Assembly: GCA_949840805.1 (NCBI GenBank)
Contig: CATKXR010000016.1
Coordinates: 18,835-82,834, forward strand
DNA: 64,000 nt
Direction: 5' to 3'
From: an uncultured Lachnospiraceae bacterium
Lineage (GTDB): Bacteria > Bacillota > Clostridia > Lachnospirales > Lachnospiraceae
In this document: positions 53,353-61,339 of the stretch, in pieces
Layout of the letters: each line of letters starts with the position of its first letter
How positions within the stretch are numbered: position 1 is the stretch's first letter
Notes under the pieces: model-generated
Databases searched by the model: none
Told to the model about the DNA's origin: nothing
Seen by the model: only the letters and a program-made list of their open reading frames with translations
Translations under genes and position numbers: made by a program

Positions 53353-53381
53353 TTGTAAAGCGGTGTCATGTATGCTAAAAT
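53353..53381 (+). promoter_or_regulatory. Promoter of a non-coding transcript
   Basis: TTGTAA (53353-53358), a 17-base spacer and TAAAAT (53376-53381). It faces a ~340-base region without a credible gene. Confidence 0.65.
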
Positions 53382-53387
53382 AGACCT

Positions 53388-53730
53388 TGAGAAATTCAAG
53401 GATGACAAGGTGTACCACCACGGGGAGTTGGCGCTCCCCGTGGCAAGGGATGGTATCTAGGCTACCACACAATACTGACGAGTCAGCGATACACAAATGT
53501 AATTATAAGGCACTGGAGGTAAAAGTGCAATCTTTTTGTGTTATCAAGTTGATGAAGTCAACCTTAAGATATATTTACGAGGTGTTAGTGTGGACGCATG
53601 CTGGCACCTTATTCTTGGTTTCTCACTCAGGTGCTTTGGTGGCGGAGCGATCCGCCACTGGGGTACTTTAAGTGAGAGATCGGAGTTTGAAAAGACTACG
53701 ATTTGTTTGCCGTGTTCGTAGTCTTTTTTA
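53388..53730 (+). ncRNA. Candidate structured RNA, promoter to terminator, unidentified
   Basis: Between the promoter and a terminator (AAAGACTACG/CGTAGTCTTT then TTTTT, 53691-53730) several stems can be drawn: CTTGA/TCAAG (53387 on), the perfect 10-bp CCACGGGGAG/CTCCCCGTGG, TGGTA/TACCA, GTATC/GATAC, GGCACC/GGTGC and TGGCGGA/TCCGCCA with a GCGA loop, the last enclosed by CTCACT/AGTGAG. ORFs within it are short and read the stems. I cannot name the class; it is not tmRNA, RNase P or SRP RNA by eye. Confidence 0.5.
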
Positions 53731-53817
53731 TTTCTTCGATTTTGGCGTTTGCTACAATGTAGATCCAAAACGGCAAAATTACAAGAAAGCAGGAGTTGCC
53801 TGCGGAAAGAGGGAAAG

Positions 53818-54444
53818 ATGAAAAGACAGTTAAAAACAGTTGTCGCTTTTGTGGCGGCAGCAGCCATGACGATGGCTTCAGTGGTAACGGCGAGTGCGGC
53901 AATAGGAGTGTCAAATGATGAGTATTCTATGGCAACGGGATTTCGTGACGGGTTACGTGAGAGATTTCCTTCAATAACGGATGCACATATTGACTGGGCA
54001 ATCGATATAGGTGCATCGGATGATCCTACATGGGATTGTCAATACTGGGATACATTAAGTTCTGTTGGAAAAGAAACAATAGCCTATCTGATTGTTTTAG
54101 GGCAGATAGATCGGGCCTGGGCAGAAACACAGGTTGACTATTATTACATTGACAGAGATATGTGCGTTAATCGGGGAGCAAATGCCACTGAGTTAGATGC
54201 GCTTATTGTGAAATTAGGAGGTAATACCAGTGCTTCTGCATCAACTGAGAATATTTCCACATGGAAACAAGATGGTAAAGGCTGGTGGGTTGAAAATCCA
54301 GATGGGACTTACCTGACAAACCAGTGGTATCAGTCACCCACCAGTGGTTTATGGTATTATATGGGTGCTGATGGCTATATGCTCACAAATACTACCACGC
54401 CAGATGGGTATTTTGTAAATGCAGATGGGGTTTGGGAAAATTAA
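53818..54444 (+). CDS. Secreted protein with wall-binding repeats (paralogue A)
   Basis: 208 aa. Signal peptide with cleavage near ASAA (residue ~27). The ~120-residue middle contains no recognised domain. The C-terminal ~50 residues are a wall-binding module: GKGWWVENPDGTYLTNQW, then LWYYMGADGYMLTNTTTPDG and NADGVW. It shares this module almost exactly with the next gene. GAGGGAAAG precedes the ATG. It follows the structured RNA. Confidence 0.85.
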   Translation: MKRQLKTVVAFVAAAAMTMASVVTASAAIGVSNDEYSMATGFRDGLRERFPSITDAHIDWAIDIGASDDPTWDCQYWDTLSSVGKETIAYLIVLGQIDRAWAETQVDYYYIDRDMCVNRGANATELDALIVKLGGNTSASASTENISTWKQDGKGWWVENPDGTYLTNQWYQSPTSGLWYYMGADGYMLTNTTTPDGYFVNADGVWEN

Positions 54445-54518
54445 TAAAAACATCATTCATACAAGATAACAAAATCAATATAAATGCAAATTTTAATGAT
54501 AATGGGGAAATTAATTTT

Positions 54519-55496
54519 ATGCGAAAGAGTCTGAAGGTAATATCAATTGCAATAGCAACCTCACTTTTAATAAGTGGACAATCTATAGCGGCTATTCAAA
54601 CGGTGACAGATGGAGAGGAAACTCTGCTAACCAGTGTACATTATGATGCAAAGGCAGAAATTCGTATAATGTTTCAGCGATTTAACTATTTTGATCGGCT
54701 TGATGAAACTGTAGAAGAAAGGGTTGCTGAGGTTATTGAAGCAAGAAAGTCCTTGAAAGGGGTGGAGGGTGTAGACTATCAGCTATATCCTATTGAATAT
54801 GTAAAAGAAGATGAACTTTGGCAGGTAGAGAAACAAAAAAGTAGTTTGGCGGATGCTACACCTTCAGGCTATGAATGGCATTTTGTTTACATAAACCAAA
54901 GTGGCGATGGTTGGTGGGATTATGATATTAAAGCAACAACTGGAAGTAATTACACAGATTCAAAAGAAGCAGAGTTAGGCTTTTTAGGTACACTTAGTAA
55001 ACGCAAAACATTTGATGTAACTTATAATGGTGTCTGTTATTCAGAGTGTTTGATTGGGCAGGGCAATATAAAAGAAAATAATTTTTTTGCAGTACGTTTG
55101 CCACAAGGGTATCCTGAAAATGTGATATTAACTATTTATGCAAATAAATGGGTGGATGACGGCAGTGATATCTGGATTAGAGGTGATGGCATTGCTTACC
55201 TAAATACGCAAGCTATGGCTGATAAGGTTAAAAATTCTACAAAAATAGATTATGATAATGGTGTTATGTATTATATTGTAGGTTCACCGAATATAGCAGT
55301 TCCAGCACAGAGATTCACTTGGATATCTGATGCAGTAGGCTGGAGAGTCCAGAATACAGACGGCACCTATCTGACGAACCAGTGGTATCAGTCAAACAAT
55401 CTTTGGTACTACATGGGCGCAGACGGCTACATGCTCACCAACACCACCACACCTGACGGGTATCAGGTCAATGCTGACGGAGTGTGGGTTCAGTAA
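54519..55496 (+). CDS. Secreted protein with wall-binding repeats (paralogue B)
   Basis: 325 aa from the ATG at 54519 (signal peptide ends near SIAA). The ~220-residue middle looks like an extracellular beta-rich domain with no recognised family. The C-terminal module DGTYLTNQWYQS...WYYMGADGYMLTNTTTPDGY...NADGVW is nearly identical to that of the preceding gene, so the two are products of module shuffling or duplication. Its start region overlaps no other gene, and a terminator follows 34 bases after the stop. Confidence 0.85.
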   Translation: MRKSLKVISIAIATSLLISGQSIAAIQTVTDGEETLLTSVHYDAKAEIRIMFQRFNYFDRLDETVEERVAEVIEARKSLKGVEGVDYQLYPIEYVKEDELWQVEKQKSSLADATPSGYEWHFVYINQSGDGWWDYDIKATTGSNYTDSKEAELGFLGTLSKRKTFDVTYNGVCYSECLIGQGNIKENNFFAVRLPQGYPENVILTIYANKWVDDGSDIWIRGDGIAYLNTQAMADKVKNSTKIDYDNGVMYYIVGSPNIAVPAQRFTWISDAVGWRVQNTDGTYLTNQWYQSNNLWYYMGADGYMLTNTTTPDGYQVNADGVWVQ

Positions 55497-55530
55497 CACA
55501 GTCTAATTTTATAATCAGGATTTCTTTTAG

Positions 55531-55562
55531 AGCCGCTGGCAGCAAACCGCCAGCGGCTTTTT
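55531..55562 (+). terminator. Terminator after the wall-binding genes
   Basis: GCCGCTGGC pairs perfectly with GCCAGCGGC around AGCAAACC, followed by TTTTT. Confidence 0.9.
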
Positions 55563-55650
55563 CCATGCCTTACCAGGCAGCAAACTACCCAATTTCTCCC
55601 CCGTTTTTTGTGCATACCTGACCATCTTTCTTTTCTCTCCCATTTTTGAC

Positions 55651-55679
55651 TTGCGTTAGTTCCCATTCAGAGTTATAAC
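55651..55679 (+). promoter_or_regulatory. DUF262 gene promoter with AGAGT-TATAAC box
   Basis: TTGCGT (55651-55656), a 17-base spacer ending CAGAGT, then TATAAC (55674-55679). The AGAGTTA string recurs in two other promoters of the element. Confidence 0.55.
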
Positions 55680-55752
55680 ACGACACAACAAAAAAACGCA
55701 GTTCCCCAGGTTCCTTTTATCAGGGGTAGCGAAAATCTAAGGAGGTTATGGT

Positions 55753-56955
55753 ATGAATAGAAGCAGTTTACCGTTAGGAGTTAACAAGCTGAAGAAATGG
55801 TGGGATGATGAGAACAGGGTGCTGCGGTGTGACCTGCCGTTCCAGAGGCACGCCGGAGCCTGGAGTCCCATCACCAAGAGCAACCTGGTGTGGAGCATCC
55901 TGGCAGACAGCTATATCCCGCCGATTGTCCTGCTCAAAGACAAGTCAGGCGTGGATGAACGGGGAAAAGACACCTTCCTTTACAACATCGAGGACGGCCA
56001 GCAGCGGCTTACCAACCTTTTCAGCTTTATGGACGATGGCTGGACGCTTCACGGGGCTACGCCTATCGTGGAGTTCGATGGCTTTGAGTATGACCTTGCG
56101 GGGAAGAAGTTTTCTGAACTGCCGGAGGAACTCCAGAACGCCATCAGCCAGTACCGCTTTTCTGTCCAGTGCCTGGAAAATTACACTATGCAGGAGGCGG
56201 AGGCGCTGTTTTTCAATATCAACTCAGGGGTAGCGCTGTCAGCCGTGCAGAAGTCCAAGGCAAAGATGGGAACCGACCTGATTCAGTTCTTTTCGGGGCT
56301 TTTGGAGGGAGGGTTCTTTACCCAGGCAATCAATATCACGGAGGCCCAGGCGAGGCGGGAGGATGATCTTTTGATGCTGCTCCAGTCAGCGCTGCTTTTA
56401 GACAACCGCCATGACGGGGTGGAGTACAAGACCATCAGCGCAGCTTACTGCCTTGCCTATGCGGAATCCATCAAGGGCTGCTACACGGAGGAAAAGAGGG
56501 AGATCCTCCGGGGCGTGGTTGGATTTCTGGATGCGGCCTTTCCGGTGAAGAACAAGTTCCTGCGGAAGAACAACGTGCCGATAGTGGCAGTCATGGCCAG
56601 GGTTGCCCAGGAGCAGGGGCTGACGCCAGACAGCTTCCGTGGATTCCTGAATGACTTTGCCAACCAGGAGCATCCCGCCTATGACGAGGCGTCTGGCAGT
56701 GGTAATGTCAAGGCCAGATCCGTGCAAATGCGTCTGCGGATGATGTTCCTTGCGTTTTGTCGGTACTTTGGATTGGAAACGGGGGCGGTGAGGAAGCCAT
56801 TCGCAGATGCGATTCCCCTGGATGAAGGGACGCAGGTAATGGAGCCTGGAGAAGCCGTAAGTAGTGCGGAAGCCGCCATCCCTGCCGGGGCAGGGAGCGA
56901 TGATGAGGCTGGCGCAGCGCAGGCGGATGGCGCCGCTTGTGCGGATGTGGGGTAG
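55753..56955 (+). CDS. DUF262 family protein (stand-alone)
   Basis: 400 aa. The ParB/sulfiredoxin-like nuclease-fold domain has the DUF262 signature IEDGQQRLTNLFSF near residue 85, and FFNINSGVALSAVQKSKAK near 155. The C-terminal ~50 residues are Ala/Gly/Glu-rich and disordered. DUF262 is the N-terminal half of GmrSD-type DNA-modification defence enzymes, usually fused to DUF1524 with an HNH site; here that half is absent. The ribosome site AAGGAGG is strong. GC content is much higher than in the methyltransferase, so the element is a mosaic. A CAGGGGTA octamer lies in the coding frame (56225). Confidence 0.85.
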   Translation: MNRSSLPLGVNKLKKWWDDENRVLRCDLPFQRHAGAWSPITKSNLVWSILADSYIPPIVLLKDKSGVDERGKDTFLYNIEDGQQRLTNLFSFMDDGWTLHGATPIVEFDGFEYDLAGKKFSELPEELQNAISQYRFSVQCLENYTMQEAEALFFNINSGVALSAVQKSKAKMGTDLIQFFSGLLEGGFFTQAINITEAQARREDDLLMLLQSALLLDNRHDGVEYKTISAAYCLAYAESIKGCYTEEKREILRGVVGFLDAAFPVKNKFLRKNNVPIVAVMARVAQEQGLTPDSFRGFLNDFANQEHPAYDEASGSGNVKARSVQMRLRMMFLAFCRYFGLETGAVRKPFADAIPLDEGTQVMEPGEAVSSAEAAIPAGAGSDDEAGAAQADGAACADVG

Positions 56956-58169
56956 CGTTTGGCTCCAGGCAGCAAGAAGCCGCCAAAGGGCTTGGGAAAG
57001 CATGGAGCGAGTGAGGAACAAAAGGGGAGGGGATTGGAAGCCGCCGGGGGATGAACCTGGCGGTTTTTCTATGGGCTGGCGTTGTGGGGGCGGTTTTGGT
57101 TTCCCTCCGTTACGGCGTTCTATTTGCCCCGTATTCCTCTTTTGTTGCTTCCAGCGTGGGACTTCCCTGGCTTTGGGCTTAAAGCCGCCACACGGCCTTT
57201 GTGGGCGCTTACGGGCGGCTTTGGGGAATTGGGCATGGTCTGGCCTGGGCTGCACTTTGTCTGGGTATGGGGGCTTGCTCCTGCTGACAAGGCAGGTGCC
57301 AGGAGCCGGAGATGCTGGGTAGTTACGGATGCTTTTTGGGATTTTTCCTGCTGGAAAATAGACAGCCAGGAGGGATGGGATAAGCCGGATGGATGAGCAC
57401 AGGGCAGGAAGATAAAGGACATGTGGGGTAAACTGTCCCATTTCTGTCTTTTATTCGGAGGAAACGGAGTATTTTCGTAGCAGACAATGAAAAAATATAG
57501 GTGTTATTCCTTTATGGACGGCCAGGATGGACGATTTTTCAAAAAAATTTTCCTAATTATTTAGACTGGAAAGAAAACATAGAGAGATAACGTAAGAAAG
57601 ACACAAAAAGACACAGAAAGACACAGAAAGACACATCATTTCTTTTCTTATTTTTTCCAGCAGAATCAAATCGTCACATGGGCATAAAACATAGAGTTGG
57701 AAGATTAGTCAGATAATTCACCACGATAATTAATTGGATGAAAATAAGGTTAATTGATAGAGTTAATAAGAGATTTAAGAGTTGAGTTCTTTGCAGGTTA
57801 GTGGAGGGGTAGATAATAGGTAGATGATTCCCTGGTTTAGAGGTAGGGGTATCGGGTTGATTTCTACTTATATACTTCACAGTAACACAGCTTATTCAAT
57901 AGTAATTACTTAGTTATTAGAGATACTTAGATAATGAATGGCAGTGCAGAGTACATGGCTGTTTATTAGATGGAGGAGGTGATTTGATTGGATGGATAGT
58001 AGTGAGGCTTGGTTTTGATGGCTGAGTTTTAGGAGTGTTTCGCATAGGTAGAGGATACCTGGCAGTCCGCAGAGTCCTGCCCGTGGGCATGATTTTCTGC
58101 AGACTGCCGACCTCTTGCGATTGGGTAGCCCGTAGTGGATAGATAATAAAGGATTTACGATAGGAGGAG
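56956..58169. other. 1.2-kb stretch without a convincing gene
   Basis: I see no supported gene. The left half (to ~57430) is GC-rich with long reading frames on both strands, but they lack ribosome sites and read as biased composition. The right half is AT-rich. It holds four 10-bp direct repeats (57597-57636), two GGGGTA sites (57804, 57844), and a stem GGCAGTCCGCAG (58061-58072) with CTGCAGACTGCC (58097-58108), one mismatch, enclosing GCCCGTGGGC. Confidence 0.55.
57597..57636. repeat. Four tandem 10-bp direct repeats
   Basis: AAAGACACAN four times in a row (57597, 57607, 57617, 57627); the last base varies (A, G, G, T). The spacing is one helical turn, iteron-like. Confidence 0.75.
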
Positions 58170-58175
58170 ATGTTT

Positions 58176-58883
58176 ATGTTATTTTACCATCAGCAGTTAC
58201 AGTCAGCTTTGCGTGCTGAGTCCAGGGAGTTGTCACAGCCAGTCAGGAAGTTTGCCGGGACAGAGGCTGTATATGCGGGGGAGGAGGATGGGCTTTTGGA
58301 TGCCCAGTGCTGGGAGGCTTATCTTGACGCACTAGACGCCGTGAGGCGGTGGCTGCGCATAGCCAGCCTCCTGGATTTGTCGGAGTCCCTGCGTACAGAA
58401 ACGCACACTTTGCTGTATTTGCCAGGGGAGGATCTCCAGGTAGATGTCTGCGTGGAGGCGGAGGTATGTATGCCCGTGAGGAATGTCCCAGGGGTACTTT
58501 TTCCCGCCCAGGGCGCAGGGAGCGAGGTCATGAGGCGGCAGTGGGAGCGTCCTGCGTGTTTCCATAGGGGTAGTTATGAAGGGATCAGCACACCCATTGG
58601 GAGAATGGATTCTTTTCTCTATCGCTGTCTGGTAGAGGTCAGGGAGAATCCAGTCAGCCTGATTTACCGCCATTTTGCCAGACTCCTTGAAAAGACGAGA
58701 GGCATGCTAAGGGCGCAGGGAGCGCCGGATGGGGTAATGGAGGAAGGGCTTCTTGCAGACTATGGGATTCATGACGTGATTGGCGTGTACCGGCTGGATT
58801 CCTCCCTGGCAGGGGTAGACAGGTTTTTGGATGGCAGGGGCGCACAGAGTTTTCCAGGGTGTTCAGGTAGCGTCCAGGGGTAG
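58176..58883 (+). CDS. Hypothetical protein of the element (235 aa)
   Basis: The start at 58176 has AGGAGG 8 bases upstream; an ATG at 58170 is too close. The sequence is helical, rich in Leu, Arg and Glu, with no membrane segment or known motif (YHQQLQSALRAESREL start; LIYRHFARLLEKTRGML middle). The stop codon and last residues are made by the first unit of the 17-bp repeat array, so the C-terminus may have been set by repeat expansion. Three GGGGTA sites fall in the gene (58491, 58567, 58813). Confidence 0.65.
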   Translation: MLFYHQQLQSALRAESRELSQPVRKFAGTEAVYAGEEDGLLDAQCWEAYLDALDAVRRWLRIASLLDLSESLRTETHTLLYLPGEDLQVDVCVEAEVCMPVRNVPGVLFPAQGAGSEVMRRQWERPACFHRGSYEGISTPIGRMDSFLYRCLVEVRENPVSLIYRHFARLLEKTRGMLRAQGAPDGVMEEGLLADYGIHDVIGVYRLDSSLAGVDRFLDGRGAQSFPGCSGSVQG

Positions 58884-58985
58884 GTAGTTTCCAGAGGTAG
58901 GCAGCTTCCAGGGGCAGGCAGCTTCCAGGGGTAGACAGCTTCCAGGGGTATGTAACTTCCAGGGGTATGTAGTTTCCATAGGCAG
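58867..58985. repeat. Seven tandem 17-bp repeats carrying CAGGGGTA
   Basis: Seven consecutive units of exactly 17 bases, consensus GYAGYTTCCAGGGGTAG, run from 58867 to 58985 (starts every 17 bases). Units 1, 4, 5 and 6 hold the exact CAGGGGTA; units 2, 3 and 7 differ by one or two bases. The period is not a multiple of 3, so the repeat is not coding. A copy of the octamer follows at 58998. Confidence 0.9.
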
Positions 58986-59142
58986 TTTTAAAAAATCCAG
59001 GGGTAGTTTTGAGGGGTTTTTTTGGTGATTGCTGCCGCTATGGGAGCGCAATCTCCAGAAGCTGCGTCAATCTGGCAGGAACCGACAAAGAAACGCCCAT
59101 TTCCTCCACAGAAGTTTGGTTACTTTAGAGACAGGAATTGAC

Positions 59143-59171
59143 TTGCAATCCTCCGCTGGCAGAGTTAACAT
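59143..59171 (+). promoter_or_regulatory. Amidoligase promoter with AGAGT-TAACAT box
   Basis: TTGCAA (59143-59148), a 17-base spacer ending CAGAGT, then TAACAT (59166-59171). Confidence 0.55.
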
Positions 59172-59215
59172 ACACACACTTCGAGAGAACATATGTACGC
59201 CAGGAGGAAAAGGGT

Positions 59216-59536
59216 ATGCGGACACAGCGGTTTGGGATTGAGATTGAAATGACGGGTATTACCAGGGCGGAAGCTGCCAAAGTCATTGCGGGGTACTTTG
59301 GTACTTCCTCCCGCCATGCGGGAAGCCATTATGACATCTTTGAGGCGGCAGACCGCCAGGGGCGCATCTGGAAGTGCATGAGCGATTCCTCCATCGTCTG
59401 CGAGAGAAAGGCTGCGGGCGGGAAGAGGGAGCCAGCGGGATGGGAGTATTCCACGGAAGTGGTAAGCCCCGTCCTGGGGTATGAGGACATCGGCGATCTC
59501 CAGGAGGTGGTACGCCAGCTCCGGCACAGCGGATGA
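59216..59536 (+). pseudogene. Amidoligase family enzyme, N-terminal fragment
   Basis: 106 residues match the start of Amidoligase_2 (ATP-grasp/GS-like) proteins: RFGIEIEMTGITRAEAAKVI, YDIFEAADRQGRIWKCMSDSSIVCERK and YSTEVVSPVLGYEDIGDLQEVVRQL. Family members run to about 300 residues and next have a GIHIH-type metal motif, which is absent here. The frame ends abruptly at TGA, so this is a truncated copy. CAGGAGG precedes the ATG. A terminator follows 64 bases later. Such enzymes build amide bonds on proteins or small peptides. Confidence 0.75.
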
Positions 59537-59600
59537 ATCCTACCTGGGGAGGATGGTGTCCAGGGGTACTTTTCATTGGTTTTTGGAGAATAAAGACCGT

Positions 59601-59636
59601 CCCGCACACGGGCAGATGGTGTGCGGGGCTGTTTTT
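59601..59636 (+). terminator. Terminator after the amidoligase fragment
   Basis: CCCGCACAC pairs perfectly with GTGTGCGGG, then GCTGTTTTT. Confidence 0.85.
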
Positions 59637-59640
59637 ATGT

Positions 59641-60000
59641 CTGCCAAAGCCAGGGGTATTTCTTTTCTGTCAGGATGTCTGTTGGAGTGAAGGAAGATTA
59701 TCTGCCTTGTTTTAATGCCTGCTGGACTGAAGGGAGATTTTCTGCTCTGTATTAATGCCTGCTGAACCGAAGGGAGATTTTCTTTTTTGTTCTAATTCCT
59801 TCTGTATGGAAATAAGATTTTCTTTTCTGTTTTCACTTCTGCTGAATCGAAGAGAGGTATTCTTTTCTGTCATAATCTCTGCTGAATTGAAGAGAGATTT
59901 TCGATTTTGTCCGCAGCTTTGTTGAATTGAGGGCAGATTTTCTTTTCTGTTTGAATCCTTAGTGGAGCGTAACTGCGGTGTTTGGATTCATGCTGATGTG
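59641..60000. repeat. Degenerate tandem array with a 40-bp period
   Basis: Units of exactly 40 bases begin at 59681, 59721, 59761, 59801, 59841, 59881 and 59921, with partial units at 59641 and 59961. The best-kept part is GCTGAAnnGAAGGGAGATTT followed by TCTTTTCTGT and a variable tail. No gene is supported within it, and a shorter relative continues at 60001. Confidence 0.8.
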
Positions 60001-60847
60001 TCTGAAGGCATTCTTTTCTGATTTGATTCCTGCTATGCTGTTATCATTTCTCCTGGAGTGTTTCCATTTGTGTGAAAAGGTATCCAGAAATTCTGCTTTC
60101 TCCTGATGCTTTCCCTATGGTTTGGGGTAGATTTGAGGCTTCTATGGGGCAGCAAAAAAGTCTGCCCATCTTCCAGACAGCGTATCTTTTTGAAGGCGTT
60201 GAGGGCATCCCAGGGGTATTTTGAACGATGGAGATTTTTCGTACTTTTTTCATCTAAGGATACCCCTGGATTTCCTGCCGGAATTCTTTGAGTATTCATG
60301 CGCTATCTGCGTTTTACCCTTTGATTTTCATGGTTTTTCATGCAGGCAACGCAAAAAATAGAAGTTTATCTGCTTTTCCGCAGGGATTCTTTTTGGTATG
60401 GAGAGCGCTTCTTTTTTGCGTTGGCAGGATGCCCAGGCTTTCCTGGGGGAAGGGAGGATGAGGTTTTGGATGCGGCAGTTTCCGAGGCCAGATCTGTTTT
60501 CTGCCTGGGGTATGCGCTCCTTTCCTGGCGGGAGTTTTGTTCACTTTTGGCGGGGAAAGCGGGGAAATGATTCAATCTATGTTCACTTTTGAGGGGTATT
60601 TTTTAACATAAATTTAAACATGCTTGAAAAAGCGGGTATTGATGCGCCCTGCGTGGCGGCTGGAGGAAAAAATAAAAGGGCGGCGGATGATCACCTTTTG
60701 CGTTCCTGGGGTATTTTTTTGGAGTTTTAGATAGCGGCTGTCCAACCGTCAAGAAAAACGGCGGCAGTCAGATGTTTTAAGACGCATCTCCTGAGGTATC
60801 TCATTTCCTCCACGTTAAGATGTTTTTATGTTGGAGGAGTAAAAATT
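60001..60847. other. 0.85-kb non-coding stretch
   Basis: I see no supported gene. Notable content is CAGGGGTA at 60211 and its complement at 60261, and further GGGGTA strings at 60124, 60506, 60593 and 60706. The short frames across 60340-60590 lack ribosome sites. Confidence 0.5.
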
Positions 60848-61339
60848 TTGAGAAAGGATGATGGACATATGGCGAAAGGCAGAAACACAAAGTTTGGCAT
60901 TGTTTACAGTAACAGCGAGGTTCATGTAGTGAGAAAGATGGGCGTCCCAGAACAGAACATTGTGGGGGTAGGGCGGATGAATGACGTGATCAGCAGGATG
61001 GCTGCCGGGGACAGTCTTTGCGTCCCCAGCGTGAAGTCCTTTTCCTACGGCGCATATGACTTGTTTTGTAAGATGCAGTATTTGGCAAACAATGGGATTG
61101 AGTTCCAGTCAGGAAACGAGCGTTATCTGAGTTTTTCCGCAGTAAAGCCCTTGCCGCTTCCGACCGTGGAAACGCTGCGGGATTTTGCCGCACGTGAATC
61201 GGAGTTTATCCGGTGGGTGCAGTCCAGTGGGCTGGATCAAAAGTCCAAGGCGGCGCTGTCCAATAAGATCTATTGGGAGTTTATGGCGGATGTCGTACTG
61301 GTGTTTGGCAACAATGGGATTAAGAAAAAAGGAAACTGA
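60848..61339 (+). CDS. Resolvase-like protein without catalytic serine
   Basis: 163 aa from TTG 60848, where GGAGGAG lies 8 bases upstream (ATG 60869 is the alternative). The layout copies a serine-recombinase N-terminal domain: FGIVYSNSEVHVV aligns with YVRVSTEEQ, RMAAGDSLCVPSVKSFSYGAYDLFCKMQYLANNGIEFQS aligns with the GDxVVVxSxSRIxRxxxDLLxxxxxLxxKG region of the neighbour. The catalytic Ser position becomes Asn and the conserved Arg of SRIAR becomes Phe, so it should be inactive. A dimer partner, decoy or regulator role is possible. Confidence 0.65.
   Translation: MRKDDGHMAKGRNTKFGIVYSNSEVHVVRKMGVPEQNIVGVGRMNDVISRMAAGDSLCVPSVKSFSYGAYDLFCKMQYLANNGIEFQSGNERYLSFSAVKPLPLPTVETLRDFAARESEFIRWVQSSGLDQKSKAALSNKIYWEFMADVVLVFGNNGIKKKGN

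Noticed and set aside
53387..53671. 94-codon ORF and overlapping 61-codon ORF
   Set aside because: They read straight through the hairpins of the structured RNA, lack ribosome sites, and have cysteine- and serine-rich products unlike real proteins.
53388..53730. Hammerhead ribozyme or group I intron
   Set aside because: CTGACGAG at 53475 resembles a hammerhead core, but no GAAA core segment or matching stems follow. AAGATATA near 53566 recalls a group I S element, but no matching R or P elements could be assembled.
56398..57441. Long minus-strand ORF across the DUF262 gene end
   Set aside because: It is antisense to a well-supported gene, has no ribosome site, and its composition mirrors high-GC coding on the other strand.
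58863..59051. Minus-strand ORF with a repetitive product
   Set aside because: It is only the 17-bp repeat array read in one frame, with no start signal.
59641..60000. CRISPR array
   Set aside because: The 40-bp units are continuous and degenerate, with no identical repeats separated by unique spacers and no cas genes nearby.
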